From NCBI GenBank assembly GCA_947561585.1, contig CANNZV010002467.1, positions 32,884-96,883 of the forward strand: a stretch of DNA of 64,000 nt. The letters run 5' to 3'. The notes below the pieces were generated by a model that saw only the letters and a list, made by a program, of their open reading frames with translations, was not told the origin of the DNA and did no database searches. This document shows positions 33,741 to 45,067 of the stretch, in pieces. This DNA is from Caprella mutica. Lineage: Eukaryota; Arthropoda; Malacostraca; Amphipoda; Caprellidae. Position 1 is the first letter of the stretch, and every line of letters begins with the position of its first letter. Both the position numbers and the translations under genes were made by a program.

Positions 33741-34715
33741 ACTTTCTTGCTTTTACTCTAATGATCATACTCTTAGCTTTATGATCTGAAAGCCCCATCT
33801 CCTCTACCGTCCTTACCTTTCTAATCAACCTATGACTCTCCTTCCCCCTCACCACAAACCCATCTAACTCGTACCACCTTCCCAGTGCTCTGTTGAACCA
33901 AGTACCTCTCCTTTTATGCTTCATATAGCTATTCACCCATACCAGCTCATTCTCTTCACACCAATCCATCATATCTCTCCCAGCCTCATTTACTCGTCCC
34001 AAACCGTACTTACCACTCACACCCTCTCTCTCATTTCCCCTGCCCATACTCGCATTGAAGTCCTCACCTATCACCAAACTTTCACTCCAACACATACTTA
34101 TCTGACTGCTCAGATCTCTCCTATATTCTTCCATGGCCCTCACGTCACTACCCCAAATCGGTTGGTATATGGATACCAACCTCAACCCCCCCCCCCTCCC
34201 ACTACTACTACAGCTGTGACTCTATCATACAGCCATTTCTGTTGACCTTCCTCTACCCAGAGATCCAGCACCCCACCCCTCAACAGAATCCCTGATGTGC
34301 CCCCATGGATGAGCACCGCTCTGTGTGATCCCTCACCCAACCAAAGGATCCCTTCCCCATCCCTACTTATCTCTGACACTAACACTATTTCCCAACCCTT
34401 TTGCTCAACATAACCTACAAATCTTCTTAACCTAGTCCCATTTGTCTCTATTAGAGAGACCCTATTCCAATTCCAAGTAACTCTCTCTCTTGATCCCATA
34501 TCCCTCCCTCCCACCCTCTCCCCCTCATTCTCCACTCCCCGTCTCCGTTTCCTCCTCCTTATATGTCTCCCTTCTCGCCTTGCTATCCTCCACCCCTCGC
34601 AAACCCTTCTTCTACCCCTCCTTGCTCCAGGTCCCGGATTCTTTTCTACTGTTATTAAACTAAACTCTATCTCAGCAGTCCGTGCCCTCAGACCCAACCC
34701 CATCAGACCCTCCAC
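33736..34715 (-). pseudogene. LINE-B ORF2 start: 2A-like peptide and AP endonuclease, frameshifted
   Basis: From the ATG at 34715, residues 15-29 read EIEFSLITVEKNPGP, a 2A-like ribosome-skipping motif. A basic linker (RRGRRR, RRRKRRRG) follows, then the endonuclease start (VSLIETNGTRLRRF, VSEISRDGEG, SGILLRGG). That frame runs out in a G run and stops at 34182. The next frame (from 34185) carries the rest: SIYQPIWG, VIGEDFNASMG (GDFN box as GEDFN) and LSDHKAKSMI (catalytic SDH). The shift sits exactly in the homopolymer, so a one- or two-base indel is the likely cause, real or a sequencing error. Confidence 0.8.
34629..34673 (-). other. 2A-like co-translational separation motif
   Basis: TVEKNPGP fits the D/T-V-E-x-N-P-G-P signature. 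In this motif the ribosome fails to form the Gly-Pro bond, releasing an upstream peptide. Such motifs are established near the N-terminus of ORF2 in several APE-type LINE clades. Confidence 0.75.
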
Positions 34716-34984
34716 CGAATTTTAGGACCCCAGAAGGGCCATCGCCAACATTTTGTTTAAAGAGATAAATGTGTTGGCTACTCCCATTTCGCTCTGTAGT
34801 CTCCTTGAGCATCACCGGTACCCTTTCTTGCACCCGGGCCAGGGAGGGGCTCCCAGAGCCTTGCTGGCTCTTTGCCGCATCAGAGGCAGCTGCCCCGAGC
34901 GTTCCCCCTTGCACCACCGGGAGGTGACCAACAAGCAAGGAGTCACACCTCCAGGGCAAGCTCCCTCCATCATCTCATACCTCC

Positions 34985-35475
34985 ATTTCTTCCATGAACG
35001 TCTCAAGCGCTTCCCTACACATTCGGGCGCTCTCCTACTCCGCATACAGTTGAGCCCTTTCCACATTCTTCAGGTTAGTTATGGAGAGCCGCGGAGCCCA
35101 TGATGTATTGGCGTTTTCTACCACGCCTCGCTGTGTCACTGTAAATTTTGATGGCATCCTCCTTCATTCAGCCACAGCTTGATTCCGCTACCCTGCTCAA
35201 TAACCAGTTCGTACTCTTCATATTCTCAGTCACCTCATCCACTTTTCTCCGAAAGTGTGTCTTCTGTCATATGTGACCCCAAGGAACCTCTGGTTGTCAT
35301 CCCTTCTGAGAAGCTCCTCTCCAATCTTCACTTCCGGTGTCCATCCCGACTCAGATGGGTCTGTGGAGTAGAAGTTGATGCTGCATTTACTCGTACTGAG
35401 CGCCAGGACCTTTAATTTGAAAGGATAATATTTCAAGAAATAACTAAGCTGCAACTTAAAGTTTTTTGCCGTCAC
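34985..35475 (-). pseudogene. RT thumb fragment of a different LINE
   Basis: The minus-strand frame 35230-35475 contains LSTSKCSINFYSTDPSESGW, then RFLGVTYDRRHTFGE, a hallmark of the region after the FADD box in jockey/R1-like RTs. Further down, in broken frames, 'LTNLKNVERAQLYA'-like sequence can be seen. It sits just upstream of LINE-B, but belongs to another, 5'-truncated element. Confidence 0.65.
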
Positions 35476-37215
35476 GTCACACGTGGTGGTCTGACTTTTG
35501 CTTCTCAGGAATTAAGAGATGTGTTGTGCAGAGTTAATTCTGAGGACTTTAGGTAGGATCAAAATTTTCTGTGAAACACATCAAAAAGTTAATTCTTCTC
35601 TAGCGGATAGAATAATTACTAATAATTGTATCAACAACAAAAGGAAGAGACTTACATAATCTACTGTGAAGATAGAGAGGTGGCCTTCAAGAAAATTAAG
35701 AGACATATCAATGGCTGCTTGTTGAAACCAAAATGACTTAGCTATGCTTTTAATTTTAACTTATAAATAATGTACACCTTGCTGATTCAACTTTAACAAT
35801 TTCTAGTTTTTAAGTTTTAGTCAGGTTAATTGAGAAATCATATATAGTCAAGCGGGGCAAGAAATGAAAAATTTCATAAACATCTATCTATTTCAAAAAC
35901 CAAGAATGGTACTGTCAAAACAAACATATCAAAAGATGCGGAATTGTTTGGCTATTTTAGTGCAATAAACATTTTTTTGAAGCACTTGATACATTTTCTA
36001 CAGAAGTAAAAAATGGAGGTTCATTTTTACCCCCAAAATTGGTGAAAATGGGGTAAGAAAAAAATTGCATTTGGCTAATAATGAAATTTCATTTTATGCC
36101 CCAAGGGCCAAAATTGAATTTTTTTTTACCCCACACATTGTAAATTATAATTTCATTTTTTTAAATTATCTTTTTTGAGACTGAATTGCACTAAAATTGC
36201 AATTCATTGAGACACTACAACTTTACAATTCATAAAGGACATCATACACTGATCTACGTGGTGGTGCAGATGTCCAACTACTATATCCAGGTTGTGTATT
36301 CTGTTTTATAGGTGGGAAAGGAGGAGGATAGTAGGATTTGATGTTAGAAAAGAAGTTAGGAGTTGAAGCTAGTGACCCGATTTCTACAGTTAAGTTAAGT
36401 TGCGTGTCTTTCTCCTATTTGTTATCTATCATAGGCTCATTGTTGTACTTTTCAGATTTTCCGCTATCCACCCATTTTCTGTTTTGACATCAGTTGATAG
36501 GCATTGTTTCCACACATGACACAGTATGTTAACAAAGCCTGCTTTCTGGTAAGCTTTCATGCAGCTGTTTTGTGCTCGAAGTCTCCTACTCAGATTATTA
36601 CATATTGTAAGTGGAGAAAAGATTCAATATCTAGGGGTTGAAGCAAGTCTGTACTGTGAGGAGGCAGTTCCAGAATGTTAATATCTTCTTAAGATGGCTA
36701 GCTCCACAGTTTTCAAAGAGGTGTTAGTGAGATGACCATTCAAAATCAGTTGCAGTGAATTTCAAGAACGGCTATATTTTTTTCTGTTACACCATGGGAA
36801 GCAAAACTATTTATGAGATGCTTATTGTCTTTTTTTTGATGGATCATTTAGACGATCTTCACCATCTAGGTTTTTTACCATTTCTTCTAATTTGTCAAAA
36901 TATTCAAAGATAATAAAAGGATCAGCAGTTACAGCTTTTCTAGCTAGCTGCAGTTGTCCTACTTTATCAATAGTTGCTTAGTTTCAAAAAATTGTACCAT
37001 TCAAAGACAACTTACCTGACTGTAATGTATACGCAAACGATCATTCTCTCAATTTTCTTAAATATGGTCAAGAATGTTTGTTCCAACACTTGTGATAAAA
37101 TCACACTTCTTTCCTTGCAAATATAGAGATATACACCATGCTCTATGTATGATTGCTTACATATATGTAGTATGTATGTCTTGTTATTGAAAAATCCCAG
37201 CTAACCAAAAGCTGT
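35476..37215. other. AT-rich spacer with no recognisable gene
   Basis: Contains homopolymer-rich stretches (about 36000-36180, 'ccccaaaattggtgaaaatgggg'). Nothing else supported. Confidence 0.4.
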
Positions 37216-37725
37216 TTGTCCCACGTCTTAAGACGTCTGATACCCCTCGCTATAGAGGGATTTAAGACGTGGGGCGGGGGACATCAGACGTCTTGCAGAC
37301 GTCCAACCCTCTTCATTTGCACAGGGGTCCCCCTCTGTAAGACGTCTGATCCCACGTCTTGTCCCCCTCTGACAGAGGGGGACATCCACCTGTCCCACGT
37401 CTATCCCCACTCCGTTTTCAAGACGTGGGACAGAGTGTAGATGTCCCTCGCTATAAAGGGATTAAAGACGTGGGACAGAGTGCGGATGTCCCTCGCTATA
37501 GAGGGAAGAGGGAAATAAGACGTGGGACAGAGTGAGTATTCAAGACGTGGGAATATCCCCCTCTGCATGACGTGGGACAGAGTGTGGATGTCCCCCTCTG
37601 CAAGACGTGGGACAGAGTGCGGATGTCCCCCTCTGCATGACGTGGGACAGAGTGCGGATGTCCCCCTCTGCAAGACGTGGGACAGAGTGCGGATGTCCCC
37701 CTCTGCAAGACGTGGGATGCCCCTC
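37216..37725. repeat. 35-bp tandem repeat with internal inverted symmetry
   Basis: ACGTGGGACAGAGTGCGGATGTCCCCCTCTGCA units, best preserved at 37560-37715. More degenerate or reversed versions lie at 37216-37560 (both 'agacgtggga' and 'tcccacgtct' occur). The minus-strand frames RGTSALCPTSC are repeat artefacts. Confidence 0.85.
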
Positions 37726-37823
37726 TCTACAGTCGATCTCGCTATTGAGAGAGTCTTTGAAATGACGGAATCTGACTTCCCGGCACGGTGTAGAGCAATA
37801 ATGGCTTCTCTTTTGTCTGACAT
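37726..37823 (-). pseudogene. Tc1/mariner-like transposase, N-terminal helix-turn-helix fragment
   Basis: The minus strand starts MSDKREAIIALHRAGKSDS, then VISKTLSIARSTV, a Tc1-like first helix-turn-helix at the natural N-terminus. After about 32 residues the frame passes into the 35-bp repeat array, so only the start survives. It resembles the fragment at 2650-2832 but is clearly a different family member. Confidence 0.55.
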
Positions 37824-37829
37824 TTTTGA

Positions 37830-39660
37830 ATTGACAAAATTTTTGTAAAAAATAACACTGCCACTTCATAATGTAGTGTCTCTACTATAGTTCAAACCCT
37901 ATTACCTACTTAGGAACTTATTTTTAAGAATTATATTAATGTTTGAAAAATTGCTTCCAAACTTACGCCCCACCCTGTAGACGGAACGAATTAAAGGCTA
38001 TTTTATCGTTCTTAATCAGTTGTATATAGTATTCAATACTATTTACTTTTGCCTATGATATTCATACGATCGATGATTTTATCTGCATATTGTCACAACC
38101 CTAGATATCATATAATCAACTGAATAATGTATTTAACCATCAAATTTTGTTTCATCTATCTTTATCATAGCTACGCACTGTCATATATAATGTAGAATTG
38201 AATATAAACCCTATTTATCATCAGAAATAGCTTCCGACTATTATCAGTTTTGATTCAGCTCTAATTATTCTTTTCAAGTGACTCAGATACACTAGTTTTG
38301 AGTATGTTTCAGTACAACTTTCAATATTATTGAAATTGTCGAGCCACAGCAAATTATGTCAGAGGAAGATGAAAGGCCTAATAGCATTTTGTAGGCACTT
38401 GCATGATTGCAAATTTGATATATTCTCACTCTCAAGAGATGACAACCTGGTGTAACCAAGAGAAGCTAAATAATATACAACATCTGAATTTAGCCTTCTC
38501 ATCTGTAACTTACCTGACTGGAACACCCTACATGAAAATTCAAACTTTATTCCAATAAATGAAGATGCCTGTAATCTCCATTATAACAGTACAGGCATCC
38601 TCCCCTTTAGTTAACAAATCACGACTCAGTTTAGATACCAAACGGTAACTAAAGCGAATTAAAATAACAAGAAATTTATAATTGTCACTCCTCGATTATA
38701 TATCTCATTTTCTATGAGTAATAGAAAGAAAATTTGTTTTCGAGTTATTCGAGTACTACGTATACAAGCATACTAATAATAATAACATACAGTCTTTCAT
38801 TGTTTGTGACTGTGATGAAAAAGTGTAAAGTCGTGCATTTATTAAATGTTTTAAAATTCATCCATAGCTCAACTCTCACTCAATATAGGTGAGTAATTAA
38901 TAGATACTTAGACTTTTATAATTATTGTGATACATTTAACAAACCGCAGTTTTATGCTCTATGAAATGTTTTTGGTATTAGGGCATCAAGTTCCAAGTTC
39001 CACAATTTCAGACATGTCAGAAAAGAAAATAGTATAATTATTATCCAACTTCTATTCTAATTGGTATCATGGATACCAATTGAAATAAAAGTTAAATAAT
39101 GATTATTATATAATGATTTTCACGTGTTCGAAAATATGGAACCGTGCAATAACACGGAACTAACCCTAAAATAGGACATGTTCAATTTCTGAACCAACGG
39201 CTTCTAATAACCTTACCTGGATTATAAATTTGATTTTTTTTTGTTACCGTGAAATAATCACAAAAACTTGTCTCCGTTTCCTATGTCTACGAACGGTTCT
39301 TATTTCGAAACTTGATTCGAAATAAGAACCACTTTTACTAAAGTGAGTTGTACTTAGGCCGGCCATACACTATGATGTCCACCTTACAGGTACGCATGTA
39401 CAGTAGCGACTGGCAGGTGCACCTGCTAGTGAGTGGCGGGATAAACTAGCCTTTCAGGCGACCTGCCAACTGATGATAATAATTTCGATTAGTTCTAGTG
39501 CTCTTTCTGGCACTCGAATGGCACCAGTGCCCACCTCACCTATTTACAAATTATTAAAAGTTACCCCTAATAAATTGAAAGAAAACAAAAATTCATTAAA
39601 AGGATATTATTTAACTTACCGATAACTATTGTAAATGTTTATTTATTATATTTAGGTTTC
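37830..39660. other. AT-rich spacer with a solo hAT terminus and a palindrome
   Basis: TATTGTCACAACCCTA (ending at about 38104) is the same terminus as in the two defined hAT elements, but no partner with a GATATCAT duplication was found. GCAGGTGCACCTGC at 39413-39426 is a perfect 14-bp palindrome in a locally GC-rich patch (39355-39480). Confidence 0.45.
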
Positions 39661-39682
39661 GCATGTGATTGCTGTTGTCATA

Positions 39683-41552
39683 TCAATTTCTTAAATCACA
39701 AGATATAACTGTATTTTGTCGGTCGTTTTCGGAATGTCTTTGGGTTTTAACACACGGAATTAACGAAATTGATTCGAAATTCGACCCTAAACGTGCGGAG
39801 TCAGTCACATGTTTAGATGTTGAATTTATCTCTTTCTCGCTTCTAACTAACTCAATAATTTCTTTCATTAAATCCAACCTACCTATTTTTTGTGCTACAT
39901 TATCTATGTTCTGTTCTGAAAAAGCTCCTTCCGTTCTGTATGCCTATTCATTCTATTATTCATTGGCATTCTACAGTCGCCAATGAAATGCCATACGCAG
40001 TTACAATTGAAACATCTTCTAACGTTTAGACCTCTACCGTCTGCCTCTGTGCCTCTTCGGTTCGCATTGTTATACCTATTTATTCTGTTAGTAGTGTATC
40101 CATTCCTAACACCGCTTCTATTTTGCGTACTATCGCCTCTGTAATTTCCTCTGCCCTGTTGTTCGTTCCTGCGTTTATCATGAAATTCAGTGTACATCTC
40201 CATGTGTTTCTGCGTGTCCCTGCTTAGCTGTATAAAATGTTTCTTTCCTAACACCCTTATTTTCGGCTACGATTTTCTTATCACTTGACATCTGTCGAAT
40301 CGTGGCCATTGTTTTTGTCAAAATTGTTGCCGTGTCTTTAAATTTACCGTGTACTACCTGCTTCACTATGCTGTTATTTAATTGTGGCGCAATTAACACT
40401 AAATACATTGCATTATTTACTACATCAGCTGTATGTTTCTTTTGCCTAATTAGATCTGCTGCATTTGTTTCCGCCGCTTCTTTCACCGGAAATGTGTCAT
40501 CTATATCTACTGTTGTATCTTTCAAAATATGTTTTGTTACTTGGTTCATGTTTACAAACATTTCTATTAACTTGCTCTGTGCCTAGTCATCATTTACTAG
40601 TTTTGCTGTGTGAATATCTGCGCAAACTGCATAAATGTTCTTAGCCGTCGTTTGTACATAAATGTGTCCTAAGAGAGTCGTTATCTGTTCATATGTATGT
40701 TGAATTCCTCCGTTTACTAAATTATTCACTGTAATGTGAAAATTACCTAATTTAGTGTCGGCTGACCTTAACAATATTTGTTTCTTCTCTTGATCTGAAG
40801 GCTTAAACTATTTATGAGATTGTTTAATGTACCTATTTTTAGAACTGAAGCAGAAAGAAATTTTATTGTTTATAGGGCTATTCATCTTTTTAATAATACA
40901 CCCGATAATTTGAAATGCCCCATGTCAGATTTTAAATTTAAAACCGTTTTTAAAGAATACTGTATGAATAAATATATTGATTAATTTTAAACTAACCCAC
41001 TGCATCGTTCTTTTTATTTCTAGTTATTTTAGTATTTTTATCATGTTTTAATTTAGATTGATGTATATATTTTAATGTCTCACAAGTTTGTAACTTTTCT
41101 GGATTTGAAAAATAAAAAAAACTTAGATGCTGGGAAAACGTATTATTTTCCTCAAATGCTGGATCGTTTGCCCTTCTCTTTCCCCTAAATGTCGGCAATG
41201 AGTCTGTGTTTACAATAGTGGTCGTGGCATTTTTAATTAATGTTGTTAATTCAGCCTGAGTCATGGTTACATTATCCGCCATTGTTCTTGTTAAATTTTC
41301 TGGTTCCAAAACAAATAATGTGTCTAAATTTAAATATTCTTGCCTGTCTCTGTGGGCAAGCTTTCTCTCTAATTTCTTAAATATTTTATTAATCATTTCT
41401 TTGCTTGCTTTCTTAGCCTCCTTACGTGTCCGCTGTGTGTTTTCTGGTTTAAGAACTGGTTTTGATGTCCTTCCGTATCGTGTAGTTACGGGTTCAGCAT
41501 TAATTTGTTCTTCCTCTGAGGATATATGAATGTCCTCACTCGATGAGGTCAT
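39683..41552 (-). pseudogene. Degenerate gag gene of an LTR retrotransposon, with CCHC zinc knuckle
   Basis: Minus-strand pieces in order: an acidic, then basic N-terminus (MTSSSEDIHISSEEEQ, RYGRTSKPVLKP, KKASKEMINKIFKKLERKLA; 41552 down to about 41119), a capsid-like helical region (SADTKLGNFHITVNNLV; 40774-40583, then 40561-40187), and an arginine/asparagine-rich tail with RCFNCNCVWHFIGDC (40254-39904). The spacing C-x2-C-x4-H-x4-C is the nucleocapsid knuckle that binds RNA. Frameshifts separate the pieces and a LINE fragment (40810-41118) interrupts the gene. No protease or RT follows, nor were LTRs found. Confidence 0.65.
40810..41118 (+). mobile_element. 5'-truncated LINE tail inserted in the gag gene, 5-bp TSD AAACT
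   Basis: AAACT flanks both sides (40805-40809, 41119-41123). The plus strand encodes the last residues of a LINE ORF2 (AIHLFNNTPDNLKCPMSDFK, then VFKEYCMNKYID and a stop), a 3' untranslated region and an A-rich end. Removing it reconnects the gag frame around SQHLS and KPSDQEKKQ. Confidence 0.65.
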
Positions 41553-41989
41553 CCAGGTTTATACTTTATGTTATGTTATTCACCCTATATAGAATCAATG
41601 GAAGTGCAGTACTTGATATCTAAGTGTTTGTGTTAGATTTTTCTTTTTGCTGAAATTCATAATCAACTCAACATATAATATTGTATATAAAAAAAGGAAA
41701 AATTCAATTAATATCATAGACTATAAAATCAATGCACGTTATTTGTTTCTGTAAATGTCATATACGAGTTAAATAAATCAATACTATATCTAAAAATTTC
41801 TTCTAAATATCCTCTATTCTCACCTTGAGATTTATTTCAGATCACCTCTATCTCACAAGCTATTGTCTATAACCTTCTAGTTCGAGTTCTTATGTACCAC
41901 TAAACCCCTTCTGTTTATTATCAGTAGTTTGCTGTCACGTCGCAAAGAGGAACAAATACACATTAATCGTATTATTGAAATATTACTCC
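41553..41989. other. AT-rich spacer with no recognisable gene
   Basis: Upstream flank of the gag remnant; no LTR edge could be defined. Confidence 0.35.
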
Positions 41990-42890
41990 CCTTGTTAATG
42001 AAACAATGAAACAATTTTATTCATAAAAAGGTATTACATACATTAAATCTGTAATTGACAATAGTAAAACTACAAACCTAATTACGGCCCTTATAAGCTC
42101 CAAGGCTTTTAGGGCAACCTATATAAAAATTAAAAACAAATTTATTAATATGATACAGTATTATTTAGAATAATTGCTGCTTGGAAGGAAGGAAAAAAAA
42201 AGGAAATGAAATGAAAGTGAGAATAATTATTATTACTCATCACTCCAAAAACGTAATCCGCAATCTTCTCTTGAATGTTTCAAGAGATGTCAATCGCTTC
42301 ATATCACACGGCAAACCACTCCATAGTTTCATTCCAACATAGTATAAGGATCTTTCGTAAGTAACAGTATGATGTCTAGGTAGTACATAGTTATTTCTAG
42401 TATTAAATGAGTGAACAGCAGTGTGAGCCGTTACAAAGGTAAGTAAATTTTCATCAAAATCTCTGTGAACAGTTTTATGCATGTAGATTAATACATTAAA
42501 TTTGTACAGATTTTCTAATTTTAAATTTTTTGAAATGATCATCTGTATGGTCATAATATTGTAAGTTACAAATGCATCTCAAATTTTTCTTCTGTAAAAC
42601 AAACACCCTATCTCTCAAATAAGAGAACCATACCAAGCCTCAATACCATAAGTCATAAAAGGATGGACAAGAGAGTAATACAAGTTAATCATGATATTAC
42701 GTGGAAGAAAATGTTTGAGTTTATTTAGAATACCAGTTGATTTGGAAAGTTTGTTAGATATATATGTTGAGAAAATCTCAAGTTCTCGTCCAAGAAAACC
42801 CCCCAAAACTTCGTGCAGTCAACCTGAGCAATATGACCAAAAATGTCTCTCTCCTCCAGTTACTCTGACGTCCTTGCTTCCTTTTGGTGG
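41990..42890 (-). pseudogene. 5'-truncated LINE, RT thumb and C-terminus only
   Basis: Minus-strand pieces: LG-FLGRELEIFSTYISNK, STGILNKLKHFLPRNIMINL and MTYGIEAWYGS (42890-42615), then DENLLTFVTAHTAVHSFNTR, HTVTYERSLYYVGMKLWSGL and FKRRLR (42554-42240). This is the standard end of jockey/CR1-like ORF2. The 3' end has a short repeat (ATTGTTTC) near 41990-42020. It differs from LINE-A and LINE-C in sequence. Confidence 0.7.
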
Positions 42891-43714
42891 GTTCATTGGG
42901 TGTTAACTTTATCCCAAATTCTTATTTGTAGAATACTTTTGGTCTTCTTAGTCAGTTTTTGATCTAGATATTCAACAATGTTTGGTTTTGTAAAACTGAT
43001 TTTTCGTTACTGTACCTTAGTAGATTTTTTCTGGTTTCACTGTTCATCAAACTGTTTCTCTAATTGAACTGATTTATAACACTCAGTTGAATTGTTTTAA
43101 TCACTGTACATTTATGTATTCACTTTTAGCTATGAATATAATGTTTGTTTTTAGCCCTAAGTATTGCTTTAAAAGAATGACTGACTCACAATGTCTGTTT
43201 GCCCGAACTTTCGTTCTTGTTATCAGATTTGCTCTCCGTTTTCAATCTTTATCACTCAATACTTCTCTAAAAATTATCACGTGTTCACTAGTAAATTTTC
43301 TTCCACACCATACTATACTGGCTCACCAAATATGATGGCCTATCATTTATATATTTACTATAGTACTGCTCTACTTAGTACTTGAACGTGAATAGCCGAG
43401 TCTTATTCTGTTTACTCGATTCTTGTATTAGTATTAGGTTCTATACCCAAATACTTGCTCACTATACTATTACCTATAGATCTTTTCTTTTCTCTTAGAT
43501 CTCTGTACTAATAGTTTAATAGGTAAGGTTAAATAGTAACACCATATATAGTTTATACGATTGTACTTCAAGCACCCTATACTATACAGTGCCTGGCTAA
43601 CAACGTTAGCTGAGAGTAAATCGGTTAGATGTTAACCATAAGACCGCTTGTGGCTGACTGAATAAACATATTCAGACCCCAATAATTTATAGGTAAGGAC
43701 TGATGCGAAGCGTT
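42891..43714. other. Spacer with no recognisable gene
   Basis: The overlapping plus-strand frames at 43087-43385 have no recognisable motif. Confidence 0.35.
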
Positions 43715-43870
43715 CATCACACGAGTACACATCAACTGTTTACTAGGGTAAATTCCGAATTATCGGTCAGTACTACATTTTCGGTCATGTAAGTAAACAC
43801 AATATTAAAAGTATTATTATTACAGAGTGCTATGCACTACTTCTGCAAAACCGGGTTGATGGTTTTTACA
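43715..43870 (-). repeat. Reverse copy of the interior of the 927-bp element
   Basis: Matches 9348-9500 in reverse with few differences ('gtttactagggtaaatt.cgaattatcggtcagtactacatttt', then 'ctatgcactacttctgcaaaacc'). It directly abuts the RT-associated protein fragment that starts at about 43875. Confidence 0.7.
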
Positions 43871-43874
43871 GGGT

Positions 43875-44290
43875 TTACCGGCTGATTTCCCGGTACCAGT
43901 CCATGAGTCCAGTTTAAAAGAATAGGATACATCACGGGCTCATTCATTAATGGCGAGTCTGTTGGCTAGAGCTGCTCAGAAGGCAAGAACACGACTGTCA
44001 TCCGCATTTCTTGAAGAAACTTGAGTGTGGTTGAATGCGATTCTCATACCGTCATTGTGTGGGTACACAGCTTCATCCAGAGGTCCTGAGAATAGCCATT
44101 GCTCTTGAAGTGGGTGTCAGAGTTTGTGAACCTCATTCTTACCGCTGTGGTAGTTGGATGGATGTCAGAGGATTGCATGACGTGTCTTGTAGGTACAGTT
44201 CTGGCCGTCACCGAAGACGTTTGGCAATGAAAACAGGAAGAGAAGCAGGATTTCCTTCAGTGCTTGAGCCTTGTTGACTTGACAGGAACA
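43875..44290 (+). pseudogene. RT-associated protein family (C-terminal region), first half
   Basis: Plus-strand frames give a 'W-DFPVPVHES' start, MASLLARAAQKARTRLSSAFLEE and VWLNAI. After a frameshift near 44035 they give HCVGTQLHPEVLRIAIALEV, GVRVCEPHSYRCGSWMD, RGLHDVSCRYSSGRHRR and REAGFPSVLEP. This order (ALRVGARVCEPHxCxCG, GLHGLSC, PSVLEP) is a protein segment common in invertebrate genomes, often behind RT domains and unnamed. In the family it continues to KRPDGIT and VWDATCVDTF, which here appear only at 59436. Cysteine/histidine spacing suggests metal binding. Confidence 0.55.
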
Positions 44291-45067
44291 AGGATAAGGA
44301 TTTATTGAAAAGAGGAAATTACTTTAATTCCTCAAGCCCCTACACAGAGAGAAATGCATAACCTTATTTAGCTGATTTGATTAAATCTGATTTACGCATA
44401 CCGATTCTCTGATTTATCTTTACGTACATAATTTTTATTTCATTTGCTGCATAAGGTAATTGTCTGATTTAACGCTTGCTATTTTACTTATATGCAACTA
44501 GATGTTGAAGATCTGCATTGAGATTTGTGGTTAATCAGATAATATGTATTCTGCATATCCACTAATTAGTAATCAGATCGATGGTGACGCCATTTTCGCG
44601 GGTTATGCCATTAACCTTTCTGATGTCATTGTGTGTACATATATCTATAGTGGCCAAGTGGCTATGGTGATTATTAGCTAGGCGATAGCTGAGATAAGAT
44701 GAATTTTAATAAGACTATTTTAGAGGTAGCTATATTGTGTAATCAATAAAGAAAACCTTCAGTTTATATTCTCAACTATACGCCTCTATAAAGTATAGAT
44801 GAATTCGACTTACCGTTACCAATAGCCGTTCGGTACGGGAAGGCTGGGTACGTACCTAGGCTACCTAGTGCTTAACTAGTATACCCTAGTGGGTAATGGC
44901 CTTACCTATACTAGGTATTACCGTGTTTTCAAATACTTATACCAAGGTAGCTTACCTGTTACCGTAAGTTCCCTAACTTAGGCTAGCCTAACTACCTACC
45001 TTCTTTGTAGTTATGTATTAAATCATTTTAGGTAACGTTAGGTCCTATGAATCATTGTATTTGTATC
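44291..45067. other. AT-rich region with scattered 'aatcaga/tctgatt' motifs
   Basis: Motifs such as 'tctgattt', 'aatcagat' and 'tctgcat' recur at 44375-44590 and again at 59000-59260. They could be subterminal repeats of one large element, but no terminal inverted repeat was proven. Confidence 0.35.

Larger units (their letters stand above)
27190..34715 (-). mobile_element. LINE-B: APE-type non-LTR retrotransposon with a 2A-like peptide, split by an LTR element
   Basis: The minus strand carries 2A-like peptide, endonuclease, RT fingers, RT palm and C-terminal region in order from 34715 down to about 27190. It is interrupted by 29264-33740. Its base composition is notably richer in G on the coding strand than its surroundings. 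Besides the insertion it has a frameshift in a G run (about 34186-34200), an in-frame TAG at the insertion point, and several frameshifts in the RT palm. It is dead. Confidence 0.85.

Noticed and set aside
37401..37869. Overlapping frames with CPTSCRGGHPHSV repeats
   Set aside because: Artefact of the 35-bp array; only the first 32 residues (Tc1-like helix-turn-helix) look real.
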